Source of the DNA: Eretmocerus hayati
Lineage: Eukaryota; Arthropoda; Insecta; Hymenoptera; Aphelinidae
Direction of reading: 5' to 3'
Length of the DNA: 64,000 bases
NCBI GenBank assembly: GCA_029851415.1
Contig: CM056743.1
Location: 77,580,186-77,644,185 of the forward strand
Shown in pieces: positions 43,641 to 55,854 of the stretch (position 1 is the stretch's first letter; every line of letters begins with the position of its first letter). A program made the position numbers and the translations under genes. The notes below the pieces were generated by a model. The model was not told the DNA's origin and did not search any database. It saw nothing but the letters and a program-made list of their open reading frames with translations.

Positions 43641-46600
43641 AGGTGAATGGGTTATGAGGTGTTTAATGCTGAGAAGCAGTATTGAGATCGATTGGAGCGG
43701 ATCGAGAACCCGATGTTTCCAATCCTGGAAAACAGTACTGGAATCGATTGGGGCAGATAGGATTTCAAGTCCTCGGTACTGATATCCAGCATTTAATTCG
43801 ATCCAAGTAGATAGGATATAAGGTTTCTAATGCTCACTTTCAGTATCCAGATCGATTGGAGTGGATTGAGATAGCGATCTACCCGATACTGAGAGACAGT
43901 TCCGGGATCGATCCAGGTTATTAGGATATGAGGGTTACGATACTCACAGTCAGTATTGAGATCGATTAAAGTGGGTTGAGATCCCGATATTCCCAATTCT
44001 GTGAAACAGTACTGGAATCGATTGGGGCAGATAGGATCCCATATTCTCAATACTGATATTCAGCATTCAATTCGGTCTAGGTGAATATCATATAAGGTCT
44101 ACAATGCCCGGAATCAGTATCGAAATCGATTGAGGTTGATCTGGATCTGGATGTTTCCAATTCTGAAAAACAGTACTGGAATGGATTGAGGCAGATAGGA
44201 TCCCAAGTCCTCAATACTGATATTCAGCATTCGATTCGATTCAGATGAATATCATAGAAGGCCTGCAATGCTAAAGATCAGTATTGAAATCGATTGGAGC
44301 TGATCCAGATCTCGATGTTTCCAGTTCTGAAAAACGGTACTGGAATCGATTGGGGCAGATAGGATCCCATATCCTCAATACTGATATTCAGCATTCAATT
44401 CGGTCTAGGTGAATATCATATAAGGTCTACAATGCCCGGAATCAGTATCGAAATCGATTGAGGTTGATCTGGATCTGGATGTTTCCAATTCTGAAAAACA
44501 GTACTGGAATGGATTGAGGCAGATAGGATCCCAAGTCCTCAATACTGATATTCAGCATTCGATTCGATTCAGATGAATATCATAGAAGGCCTGCAATGCT
44601 AAAGATCAGTATTGAAATCGATTGGAGCTGATCCAGATCTCGATGTTTCCAGTTCTGAAAAACGGTACTGGAATCGATTGGGGCAGATAGGATCCCAAAT
44701 CCTCAATACTGATATTCAGCATTCAATCTTACCCAGATGGACATGATATAAGGTCTTTAATGCTGAAAAGCAGTATTCAGGTCGATTGAAGCGGATTGAG
44801 AACCTGATGTTTCCAATACTGGAAAACAGATCTGCAATCGATTGGGGCAGATAGGATTCCAATTCTCCAATACTGGATTTCAGCATTCAAATCGATCCAA
44901 GTAAATAGGATATGAGGTTTCTAATGCTTCTTCTCAGTATTGAGATCGATTGAAGTGGATTGAGATAGGGATCTCCCTAATACTGAGAGACAGTACTGGA
45001 ATCGATTCAGGTTATTAGGATATGAGGGCTACGATACTTACAGTCAGTATTGAGATCGATTAAAGTGTGTTGAGATTTCGATGTTTCGATACTGGAAAAC
45101 AGTACTGAAATCGATTAGGGCAGATAGGATTTCAAGTCCCCAATACTGATCTTTAGCATTCAATTCGATTCAGGTAAATGTCATGTAAGGTCTGCAGTGC
45201 TGGACATCAGTATTGAGATACATTGAATTGTATTGATATCCCGATATTCCCAATACTGAAATACAGTACTGGAATCGATTGGGGCAGATAGGATTGCAGA
45301 TCCTGAATACTGATATCCAGCATCCATTTCGATTCAGTTATATAGGATATGAGATCTGCAATGCTGAAAATTAGTATTGAGATCGATTGAAGCGTATTGA
45401 GATCCTGATATTCCCAATACTGAAATACAGTACTGGAATCGATCGGGGCAGATAGGATTTCAAGTCCTCGATACTGATATCCAGCATTCATTCCGATTCA
45501 CGTGAATAGTTTAAAAGGTTTCCGATGCTGAAAATCAGTATTGGGATCATTTGAAGCTGATCAAGATCTCGATGTAATCAATCCTGAAAAACAGTACTGG
45601 AATCGATTGGGGCAAATAGGATTCCAATTCTCCAATACTGGTTTTTAGCCAAATCGATCCAAGTAGATAGGATATGAGGTTTCTAATGCTTCTTTCCAGT
45701 ATTGAGATCAATTGAAGTGGATTGGGACAGCGATCTCCCCGATACTGAGAGACAGTACTAGAATCGATCCAGGTTATTAGGATATGAGGGTTACGATGCT
45801 CACAGTCAGTATTGAGATCGATTAAAGTAGGATGAGATCCCGATATTCCCAATACTGAAATACGGTACTGGAATCGATTGAGGCAGATAGGATTCCAAGT
45901 CCCCAATACTGATATTCAGCATTCAATTTGATCCAGGTAAATATCATATAAGGTCTGCAATGCTCGAAATCAGTATTGAAATCGATTGAGGCTGATTGAA
46001 ATCTCGATGTTTCCAATTCTGAAAAACAGTACTGGAATCGATTGGGGCAGATAGGATTCCAAGTCCCCAATACTGATATTCAGCATTCAATTTGATCCAG
46101 GTAAATATCATATAAGGTCTGCAATGCTCGAAATCAGTATTGAAATCGATTGAGGCTGATTGAAATCTCGATGTTCCCAATTCTGAAAAACAGTACTGGA
46201 ATCGATTGGGGCAGATAGGATTGCAAGTCCTGAATACTGATATCCAGCATCCATTCCGATTCAGTTATATAGCATATGAGATCTGCAGTGCTGAAAATCA
46301 GTATTGCGATCGATTGAAGCGGATTGAGATAGCTATCTACCTAATTCTGAGAGACGGTACTGAAATCGATTCAGGTTATTAGGATATAAGGGCTAGAATA
46401 CTCAAAGTCAGTATTGAGATCGATTAAAGTGGGTTGAGATCTCGATATTCCCAGTCCTAGAAAATAGTACTGAAATCGACTGGGGCAGATAGGATTTCAA
46501 GTCCCCAATACTGATATTCAGCATTCAAATCGATCACGGATGATGAATGAACTCGTCAATGCTCATAGTCAGTATTGAGACCAATTGACGTCGTGTGAGT

Positions 46601-47340
46601 TATTGACATTCCCATTCCTGAAAATTAGTATTGGAATTGATTGAGGCCGTTAGAATTCGAGTGGCTGACGCTAGGTGGCGTCTCGATGACCATCCCGGTT
46701 TGCATCCAAATATCATGGGATTGCTCTCTCGCAAGCGACGAACCATCTCTCCTGTTCCTATATAAGACTGATGAGTGACAGAAGCCCCAAATAGCGTTTA
46801 GTTATGTAATGCGATGATATGTTGATGCGATCATGATGAGAATAAGTATTGGATTGTATTGGAACCTCAGCTGTAATGTGAGTGATGTATACGTAAGACG
46901 TTGGTTTGTAATAATGACTGAAAGTCAGTATTGAGGTCGATTGAGGAGGATTGAGTTCTCGATGTTCCCAATACTGAAAAACAGTATTGGAATCGATTGA
47001 GGCAGATAGGACTCAAATCTCCAATATCAATATCCAGCATTCAAATCGATTCAGATCAATAGGATATGAACACTCCAATACATCCACTCAGTATTGAGGT
47101 CGATTGAGGCGGATTGAAATCTCGATGTTTCCAATACTGGGAAACAGTATTGCAATCGATTAAGGCAGATAGGATTTCGGAATTCCAATAATGATATTCA
47201 GCATTCAAATCGATTCAGATAAATAGGGTTTGAGGTCTCCAATGCTTCCAGTCAGTATCGAGGTCGATTGAGGCGGAATGAGATCTCGATGTTTCCATTA
47301 CTGAAAAACAGTATTGGAATCGATTTAAGTAGATAGGACC
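43640..47340. repeat. satellite B, about 164-bp tandem units with higher-order duplications
   Basis: The landmark GGAATCGATTGGGGCAGATAGG recurs about every 163-167 bases, with some longer units. Each unit has CAATACTGATATTCAGCATTC and CAGTATTGAGATCGATT. It shares short words with satellite A (CAGTATTGA, ATCGATT), so the two may have a common origin. An unrelated island lies at about 46650-46900. Confidence 0.8.
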
Positions 47341-47668
47341 CATAGCATGTCAATGCTTATACTGGCATTGACACAGATTGGAATCGCGATATTCTATCAA
47401 AGGAATCAGCATTCATACCGATAGAACATTGACTTCCGAATACTGGCAGTAAGTATTGAGATATATTGGCAATCTCACTTTCAATGCAAAAAGTCTGCAT
47501 TGGTGAAGATTGGTCTATACTATTCGAATCATGATCAACATCATTGATCGTTATTGAACTCCAATCTTCCTCAATCCTGAAAGTCATGTTTCAAATCCAT
47601 CATAAGATTCTAGATTCAGAACGATTGGATGTATTTCAATCGAATCCTATCGAACTTTTGCAGCAGGG

Positions 47669-48110
47669 TAGGGAATTAGACTGGTTGGCTCATCATTATT
47701 CGAGTCAGAGACAGGGGCATTGTGACCATCATCATCATGATTTCCGTACTCGTCGAATTTGTGGTCAGATCTCTGGTTAAGGGTATTGGTACAGGTTTGG
47801 GCGGGGTGAGCAGTGAATTGTTACTTTGATCTGGAATTTGCCTCCCCGAGCGTGAACTCTAGATATCGGTGATGTGTTTTGGGAGGGTAAGATATCTATC
47901 GTTCACAATGAAGCTGAGATTACATGAATGGTTATCAACATCAATTCCCTAAGAATTATTTCTATAAGTTGTTGTGTGCTGAGTACTATCTCAGGAAAGA
48001 TTAGTTGAATTTGACTAATGATCCGAAACTTATTATACCTCATGCACTATTGAATATATCAAAACTCAGGGATGAACGTCATTGCCTGTTTTCTGAAACA
48101 TTTTTGATGA
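47669..48110. other. unassigned sequence between satellite element and Gypsy remnant
   Basis: About 440 bases without a gene or repeat that I can identify. Confidence 0.35.
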
Positions 48111-48315
48111 TTTTCCTCTTTTGATGTGAGTCTTCACATTTCGTGTGTGATATTCTGAGCCTATGAAAAACTTTTGAATTCTTGTTAACTTGAATCCTTA
48201 CAATATATTTATTAAGTACTTCTATGAATTTGTGTGGGCCAGTGTACTGGTTTCCGAGTTTTCCAGGTTTAGGGCCTGACAGCAGAAATACGTAATCATC
48301 AACTCTGAAGGTTTG

Positions 48316-49200
48316 TTAGTTTACATGCTTATCGTACCAAAATTTGGATTCATGCTTAGAATCAACAATATTCTTGTGAACAAAATTCCTGATGCCACTC
48401 AGGCGAGTGATCAGGTTCTTAATGTAGTTTTGATAAGTGGGTAGAAGATCTGATTCTTGGAAGGCGTGGGCTTGTGGTAACCTAGTTAATTTACCAAACA
48501 CGACCTCGGAAGGGGTGTGTTTCATGGAATGATGAAGAGATGAATTATAACGGAGGGTTGCAATTCCGACGTACTGATCTCACTGGCAGTCCTTTCCAGC
48601 GTATTGTTCCAGAAATTCACCTAGGGCGTGATGTAACCTCTCAAGGGATCCATTACTATCTGGGTGGAATGAGTTTGTACGAATTTTCTTTATTTTGAAT
48701 TTCTTAGCGACCCTTGCCAGTAATTCACTTAGAAAGTTACGGCTTTGGTCTATTGAAATGCTACGAGGTGATCCAAGAATGCAAATGAAACGCCGTATGA
48801 ATGCGTCACTTATTGTGGTTGCAGTAGCATCTGGCAGAGGAACAGCTGAACAGAGTTTTGACAGTTGATCTCGCATTGTCAAAATGGATTGATTGCCATT
48901 CACAGTCTTCTCCAAACGTCCGACTATGTCAAGTGCTATTTCATCCAAGACTGTGCCAGTGGTATCAGTAATCATCATTGGTTGGCGTGTCTCAAGCCTA
49001 ACCAGTTTTTTGAGTTGACTATCTAAGCATTGTTGGATTCTTCTTTGCACATCGTGCTTCAAATTCTCCCAATAATAAGATTGTCTGATTTGATTAAAAG
49101 TTTTCGATACGCTTCTGTGTCCACCTATTAGAGACGAGGGTAGCTCGTAGAATATTTCATCACGATCCTTCTCAGGGATATATTCGAGAGTTCCGTTTCA
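48316..49200 (-). pseudogene. Gypsy integrase, decayed
   Basis: The zinc-binding region (GGHRSVSKTFNQIRQSYYW, ending QQCLDSQ, where the second cysteine has become serine) precedes the catalytic core. Core motifs are ALDIVGRL with the first Asp, SIDQSRNFLS with the second Asp, and FHPDSNGSLERLHH with the Glu. The core frame stops at about 48580; the following part (MKHTPSEVVFGKL) continues to 48316 in another frame segment. It would have inserted the Gypsy cDNA, but is broken here. Confidence 0.8.
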
Positions 49201-49989
49201 AACAATGATTTTGATTTTAGTATCACAAAAAACGGCTATTATAGTTTCTTTGACTTCTTGCCAAGGAACATCGGATACCTCTTGACTCTTGACAATGCTT
49301 ATCTCCTTCAAGTTTCCATCCATCATGATCTCTCTTAGTTTGATCGAAGTTTCATGGATGCTATTTTCTGTGATACATTGCGAATCTTGTTCTCCAGATT
49401 TTATACAAAGACAGAATATTCACTCGTTGATTTTTATGATCAAAGTTACTCCTCAATAATTCAAATTCTGTTTGAGTGGTAATTTATTGCTTTCAATCAG
49501 ATTTGTGGAACCGGTATCACATGGTTCGCCTTTGGTTGACACGGAACACATGATATCATCCTTGCGATAAGATAAGATGTCTTTTGTTCCGACGATTGTG
49601 CTTGAAGAGCTTCCCACGCCAGGAACGGGTGTAGGTCAATCTCTCAAATCACTCAGTGCCTTAGATCCGTTTGAGCTCTCTTCAGTCCGGAAGAATAACT
49701 CCTCTGGTGGGGTCTCATCATCGGCCTCAGTGGCCTCAGATCCGGAGTCAGACGAAAGGGGGCTGTTAGTTGTGAGTTCGCGACCTTCACTCTACGTGAG
49801 GTGGTTGGTGTATTTTTTTTCATTGGATACTTCTGCACAATTGTTGTTTGTGTTTTGTAGGAGGTTTCGTTTTGGAAAAAGTGCGCTTTTGTTCTCGAGG
49901 GTATTCCGATGGTTGCACGTGTCGTGGAAGTGTAGGGTGTTTCGAAAGTTGGTTTCAGGTGACAACTGTAATTTGTTCTATGGGGTTTC

Positions 49990-50432
49990 GAGACAGGGCA
50001 TCTGCGTTACTATTCAATCGGCCAAGTCTAGATTTTATATCGAAATCAAAGGCGGGAGGCTTGAACCTCAGTTTCAAAATGCGAGGATTCAAATCGGCGT
50101 TTTTAAATCTGACGAGAGGTTGGTGATTTATAAAAATTGTGAATTTCCTACAAAAGAGTCATGGTCTGAATTTTTTCACACGGTGTAGGATGGCGTAACT
50201 TCCTTCCTCGTAAGTATCCCAGGGAAGTTAGGATCATCTGAGGGCATATGATGTGTAAGCTATGAATCTGCCATCATTGATCTTACTTTGGAACAGGACC
50301 CCGCCCTCGGCATATCTTGAAGCGTGACAGCAGATGGCCATAGGCTCCGATAGGTTAGGAAAGACTAAGAGTGGCGCACTGCATAGAGCATTTTTGAGAA
50401 TTTGGGAGGAAGTTTCAGTGTCGGGTGTCCAG
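49990..50432 (-). pseudogene. Gypsy RNase H region, decayed
   Basis: The minus strand shows AEGGVLFQSKINDGRFIAYT near 50300 and RLNSNADALSRNPIEQ near 50000, the start and end of the RNase H and tether of Gypsy pol. Stops and frame changes lie between. A long plus-strand open frame over this stretch is only its mirror. Confidence 0.65.
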
Positions 50433-51056
50433 TCAAAAGATTATTTTTTGCAGAAGTTTTGTCATTGGTTTCTCTATTTTGGCGTTATCTCTGATAAACC
50501 GTCGATAAAATCCAGCAAGGCCTAGGAATTGGCGTACATTCTTGACAGTTTCTAGTTGAGGGAATTCTTTTACGGCTTCTACCTTTTCGGGATCTAAAGT
50601 CAAACAGTTTTTGTCTAATATATGACCTCGATATCCTACTTTCTTCTTCAGCAATTCACATTTATCTGGTTCGAGGACCCACTTAGCCTTTCTGAAGTGT
50701 CTCATGACTTTGCGGAAGAGCCTATCATGTTCTTCTAAGCTACAGGCGTATATTATCGTATCATCCATGTTGACCATAACTCCGCGTCCAATCAGAGGTT
50801 CGAGGGTCGAATTCTTAGCTTTTTGGTATTCTATGACTGCATTTTTCAAGCCGAAGGGTAATCTGGTCCATTCGAAGTGAGAGTGCAACCCTGTGAACCC
50901 TGTAAGGGGGAATGGATCAGGGTGTAGCTCTATTCGGTGAAATCCGCTCTTACAGTTCATTACTGTGAAATATTTGACGCCGTAGAGGTCGTCGAAGATA
51001 TCAAGTATGTTAGGAAGTGGATAGGACATAGGTACTGTTTTTTCATTGAGGGTCGC
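50433..51056 (-). pseudogene. Gypsy reverse transcriptase, N-terminally truncated
   Basis: Open from LNEKTVPMSYPLPNI through FTVMNCKSGFHRIEL, GLHSHFEWTRLPFGLKNA, MVNMDDTIIYA, VLEPDKCELLKK and QFLGLAGFYRRFI. The catalytic YxDD is changed to NMDD and the first catalytic Asp (normally LDL-SGF) to Asn (MNCKSGF), so it is inactive. Upstream of LNEKTV the frame runs into unrelated GC-rich transposon sequence. Confidence 0.85.
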
Positions 51057-51270
51057 CCCACTGGAAATGCGCGGCCGCCCTGGCAGGCGGCAGAGCGGGT
51101 GGCAAGACGGGCGCCCTGCCACCGTGATATCCTTGTTGAAAAGTGAGCCCGGCAAGGCGGGCACCCGGCCGGGTGTCTGAAGTATTAATTTTCCCAAAAA
51201 GAATCTTTTTTTCTGAAAGAATTTTCTTCTCGCACAATTTTCTCCTCCAAAAATTCGTTCGAAGACGAAT
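51056..51270. repeat. single end of a CCCCACTG-type TIR element
   Basis: CCCCACTGGAAATG followed by GC-rich GGCCGCCC/GGGCGCC sequence resembles the ends of the element at 37882-40997. It abuts the broken Gypsy reverse transcriptase, so it probably caused or followed the truncation. The other end was not found nearby. Confidence 0.5.
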
Positions 51271-52869
51271 CATTCAGTTGCAAAAATCTGTTTGTGGAGA
51301 ATTTGGCTTTGAATGATGCAGACAATGAGCAAGTCGAAGTCTCGCGATGCTGAAAAATTTGCGCAGGAATATGTTTGATAGCAAAACCGTTTTCCTTCTA
51401 ATTTCTTCCCTCCTCCGGTCATGATGATATTGATCATGATTCAATTATTTGGAGGATTCCCTTTGGCACGACCTCTCCCTCCCCCTAAATTCATTTTGGA
51501 GCAAGCAAATAGTGATAATGCCATTGGAGTTTCAAATATTTCTAGAATATTCGACACAGATCTATCACTACAGATTCCAGAGATATTCAAATTTGGACGG
51601 AATCGGGATCGCGGAAACAGTAGATGACTACTCAATGGAGGTTCATTCTCCTACGGGTCCATCACTAATTTGATGAATATTGGATCCCTGCAGAGAATGT
51701 CAATGCATGCAACACAAGACTCGCTTCATTGTGGGAGTGACCATCGTGGTAGAAGACCATGGCATAGTATACAATGGCATTGTGAAAAACTGATCATATG
51801 CTGGGCGTTTGACTGCACAATTTATCCCGGAATACCGTATTTGTGATGTGGCATTCTTTCATGACTTGGAAGTTTTATCTCCATAGTTATAAGGAAGTCA
51901 TTTCTGAATTGAAAAACGCGATCTTTGTTTATGGAGTATCAATTCAAATTATTATCAAGAAGTATAAATTATACAAAATTGATATTATGGATAATAATAT
52001 TATTAATTTAATAATAATAATTAATTTTAATAATAAAATTAATTTAATGAATTCGATAATAATGAATATAATATAATTATTATTATGAAATATCAAGAAG
52101 ATGGCGTATATCGGCCGAAATTCATTTGCTAAATTACCCCGAATCCGTAAAAACCATCTCCCGTCGTGGATATCCACCTGATCAACTTCAAATTCCACAC
52201 GAATATCGAAAAATATCGTAGGATTGGCGGAAAGTCAGTGGCTCACTTGACAAAGACTCGTGAGATTCAAGAATTGTCTGAATACGCTGCCAAAAGAATT
52301 TAGCAGAATGCTTCCTCATTGCCATAGAAGATGTCAACTAATCTCATATTATTCAGTCAAAAATGCGAATACATTAATTTGTTATATTGATCAATTCTCC
52401 TCATGGAATTTTTGAAATATTTATTCATCCAAAATATCAATGTAATCAAATCATGAACTTCGTGGAATAATCAATCCACTATATAATAAATTATTTCTCA
52501 ATCATTTTCATATAATCTTACAAAATTTTCATGTTTACTAAGGATACTCTTCAAAAATTGCGGTCAATAATATTTTCATCAAATGATTCCGCAGTATTAT
52601 TTCATCAGTACAATAATTCCTGATTGATGGATCTCTACCAAAACAGATTGTTACTGCGTATGCTGTCGTTAACAGACCGCAAGAACTATAATCAATCTGT
52701 TTTTACCTACTGTTTTTCACCTTCTTGAATACTACGAAATCATCTCCTAGTGAAGGATACCTTTTTTTATGAAATCTCTTTCTTTATCATCCAAATCTTT
52801 CAAACTGTGAATGTCACAATACAGGCTGTCATGAATGAATAGAAATGGTGCTCTATAATGTAAGCAATT
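51271..52869. other. unassigned AT-rich region
   Basis: Includes a very AT-rich patch of TTAATAATA-type simple sequence at 51990-52080. No supported gene. Confidence 0.4.
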
Positions 52870-53425
52870 TCAATGCTTGAAATCATTCGAGTAGAGAATT
52901 TGGATATCTTCACAAGAAGTTTCAACAACCATTCCACTTAACTGTGTCAATACCGTGTCTATGAGTTCAAAATTGGGATAATTCATTTTCAAAACCCTCA
53001 GTAATGCATTGATTGATTCATCTCCTAACCATGATCCAGAACATAATATATTATTTCGAATTTCATTAAACTGACTTTCTGTAATTTCAATTTCCAGTAG
53101 GTGGGACAGAGTCATAGGAATGTAAAGGTCTTTATTCATTTTCATCAACGCGAGAAATCGATTGATGATAGAGAATTTTGGTAAACAGGTGATTATGTTA
53201 GGGAAGGAACAAATCAACTGTCGGTGAACTTGAGAATTGGAATAAAATGTATCATTTGGAACGCAAAATTTCGAGATCGATTCGACAAAATCTTTTGAGA
53301 CTTCGTCCGTGTATTTTGGAGAGTGTGATGATGATGCCAGTGAATTTTGAGCATGATCGCATGGATATTTTTTGACTAGTGAGTTTTTTAATGAGAAATT
53401 TGAAATTTTTGGGGAAAAGAGAATC
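52870..53425 (-). CDS. possible exon or gene fragment of unknown function
   Basis: The minus strand is open for about 180 codons, from a stop near 53430 to TAA at 52870, but has no convincing ATG at its beginning. It has ordinary amino acid composition (KDFVESISKFCVPND, LALMKMNKDLYIPMTLSHLL, LIDTVLTQLSGMVVE) rather than repeat-like composition. A possible acceptor (CTCACTAG) lies near 53382, so it could be the last exon of a spliced gene. I recognise no family, and no polyadenylation signal is obvious after the stop. It may be a chance open frame. Confidence 0.3.
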
Positions 53426-53497
53426 TTATAAATGATTTGTACTTCATTTTACTACATGAAAAAAATGTGAAGGAAGTAATTTAGATCTTTTTCGATG

Positions 53498-54120
53498 TGC
53501 TGGATCGATTGGTTGATACGGAATTCTGTTAAATTGTGATTATCAAGGTTTTATAGCCCAACGGAAGAGCGGTGTGTGAAAGATAGAATAAAATGAGCTC
53601 CAATCGAAATTCCGCATCAACCAATTAATTCAGCACTTCGAGAAACGCGTAAATCAACAGACTCAGATTTTTCGAGGAGGAAGGAGAGAACATTTTTAGT
53701 TTTTAAAATGAAAAAAAATTATAAATAAATGAAGAAAAATTCATAAGTATAAAAGTAATCATCGGGGGGTTCTCAAAATCTAGCATTCCCATCTAGAAAC
53801 GCCTCCGAATATGGCATAAGAATTTCGGGACGATCGATCAAACCAGTGAGGAGTTTTGCTGAGCGATAGAAAACAACATACATACACACACAGACACGGA
53901 CAGAGGGCTCGAAAGACGGGGTTGTAGTAATATTGTGAGGGCTTATAACGAAAAACTGTTACCTACATCCGATAGATCTTGGCGAAAGGAAGAGGACCGT
54001 ACCAATTTCATGTATTCAAGAGGTTCACTGGAAGAGAAAAAAAATTTTTTAGAAAAAATTTGACGAAAATTCCGCTGGCACCAAATGACAAATGAGTGCT
54101 TTCTCTTTCGAGAAAGCAAA
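53498..54120. repeat. repeat family member with terminal stem-loops (copy 1)
   Basis: It starts with an inverted pair around GATTGGTTGATACGGAATT (53499-53527, reversed at 53609-53637) and ends at CTTTCTCTTTCGAGAAAGC near 54100, a short palindrome. A related sequence lies at about 60550-61185, with the same order of landmarks, including ACAACATACATACACAC and TGTTACCTACA. Confidence 0.5.
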
Positions 54121-55170
54121 AGTGGAAAGGCTTTGAGGTTAGGCTATGATTATACTTACAATACGAGAATTGTGGATGCTGAACCGCCTCGAGAGGGACT
54201 TTCCGTCAAATATAAGGTTCTACTCCATCTCTGGCCGAAATTTCGGATCGATTGAATCGGTTTTGGGGACGTGAGATGATTTCTGCTTCCTTGGGGTGAC
54301 GCAAGTCAGAATTTCGTATCGAGTGTATGATGGTGTTCAATAGCGAACATTGCGAATACTCGCATGCAGCATGGAGCCGTAGACATCTACTATGACACGA
54401 CTTTGTTATTCTTCGGAATAACAGAAAGATGTCTCAAGGCCACAGAAAATGTCGTGTCGGAGCAGCACAGGGCCTTCCGGAATCGAGTAAGACCAAGAGG
54501 AAACCCACATGTGGTGAATTCGTAGCGCGAGTGATGGTATATGGCAGCATGTTTTTTCTATCCAATTACATGTAGTTGCTTTTGCCACTTCTCAGATTTC
54601 CCCTCTAATATACATTTAGAGATGGTTTGAGGAAGTTCTTCCATTCAAAATGATGGTATAAATATAATGCATTGTATGCAAGTGGAATGGAGTAGATAAG
54701 TTGTCTAGAAAGTATTTTGATTGAGTTGCTGAATATCGTGGTTCAGGATTCGCAAGTAGCATCAACCTCGAATATTGTCTGTGACCTCGTTACTGGTCTC
54801 TTGTTACTTGCTGATCACCCCTGAGCCATTTAGAAGTCCTAGAGAACTCCATTTGCCATTCTCGCAGTTCCCCAAATGTGGATGCATCATCATTACTAAT
54901 GCACTCATGGCGAGGAAAAAAGATTTTCAATTATGAGCCGCAGTTCCTTAGACTTTCAGAAATAAGGTGAATTATCAATTATATTGGAATGATATCATGG
55001 AGAGGAAACTATTCATGAATGCTTTCCTACAATCAAACAATTGCCGTACGTGTTCTACGTTCCTCCAAAAGACCATAGGTCAATCACATATCTGTCAACT
55101 CAAATTTCCAAATTCTTGACGGCTCATAACTATACTTAGTTCCAATTCCAAATTCTTGAATCAGGCAAGA
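54121..55170. other. unassigned region
   Basis: About 1 kb with no supported gene or repeat. Confidence 0.35.
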
Positions 55171-55194
55171 TAATGGGCATCTTGCATTTTTTTG

Positions 55195-55640
55195 ACCCCC
55201 CCCCCCCCAAAAAAAACAAAAGGTTTGGCAAATTCGAGCGAATCGAGATGAGTAAGGTGCAATTGGAAAGAAATTCTCAAAAATTGTTTACAACTTTCGC
55301 AAATTGTTTAAAAGTCAGACGATTGTGTCACACGGTGCAAGTCGTCCTACTATCAAACAATTCGCGCAAGGCAAAGAAAATTTTTGGGATTTCTTCTTGA
55401 ATTGCACAATACTTGTCTCGATTTGTTCGAATTTGCCAAACCTTTTTCTGGAGGGATCAAAGAAATTGCAAGACGCCATATAATAGCGGCACTCGATGAC
55501 TTTGTCGGAGTGACGTCACACAGCGCAAGTCATCAGACTTTCAAACAATTTGCACGAGATGAAAAAAATTTTTGGGGATTTTTTTCTCCAATTGCACCAT
55601 ACCTATCTCTATTTGCTCAAATTTGCTAAACCTTTCTTCA
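55195..55640. repeat. foldback-type repeat with GGTTTGGCAAATTCG arms
   Basis: GGTTTGGCAAATTCGAGCGA near 55220 is reversed as GTTCGAATTTGCCAAACC near 55425; the half from 55480 to 55640 repeats the right part (CAAATTTGCTAAACC). A C-run followed by an A-run precedes it. No gene. Confidence 0.55.
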
Positions 55641-55854
55641 AGAAAATGCAAGACGCCTATTGCAGAGAACTAGGAGCACTCTAGGAACTGTTTCATAGAA
55701 TAATTCCTTTCTTCTCAAAAATGGTTCATGTGAGTACTTGGGGTGCGAACTTGGATATCTTTTTATGAATGTGAATTTGCATGCTTTTATACGTATTTCC
55801 AATGTGTGGATTCAATTTACGCTGATGAATACGACTGGAGATGCTTATCTGTTT

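Larger units (their letters stand above)
37739..47668. mobile_element. 9.9-kb TIR element carrying satellite arrays
   Basis: CCCTGCTGCAAAAG at 37739-37752 and its reverse at 47655-47668 are each flanked outside by TA, as expected for a TA target duplication. Similarity continues inward imperfectly for about 35 bases (G-TCGAT--GGAT--GATTGAAA). Between them are a nested TIR element (37882-40997) and two satellite arrays. No transposase gene is present. The termini could also mark the edge of a larger repeat family; the TA flanks favour a transposition product. Confidence 0.55.
48120..51056 (-). mobile_element. Gypsy-type LTR retrotransposon remnant (pol only)
   Basis: Minus-strand order is reverse transcriptase, RNase H, integrase, as in Ty3/Gypsy elements. 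No gag, protease or LTRs were recognised. The 5' end is cut in the reverse transcriptase at about 51056, where the end of another transposon begins. Wording of the integrase motifs (SNGSLERLHHALGEFL) suggests the 412/mdg1-like branch. Confidence 0.85.

Noticed and set aside
46738..46790. gene promoter in satellite B
   Set aside because: A TATA-like motif is present but no open frame or exon follows; kept only as a finding to test.
49577..50188. 203-codon plus-strand open frame
   Set aside because: It lies opposite the Gypsy RNase H region; the minus strand has family motifs there, the plus strand none.
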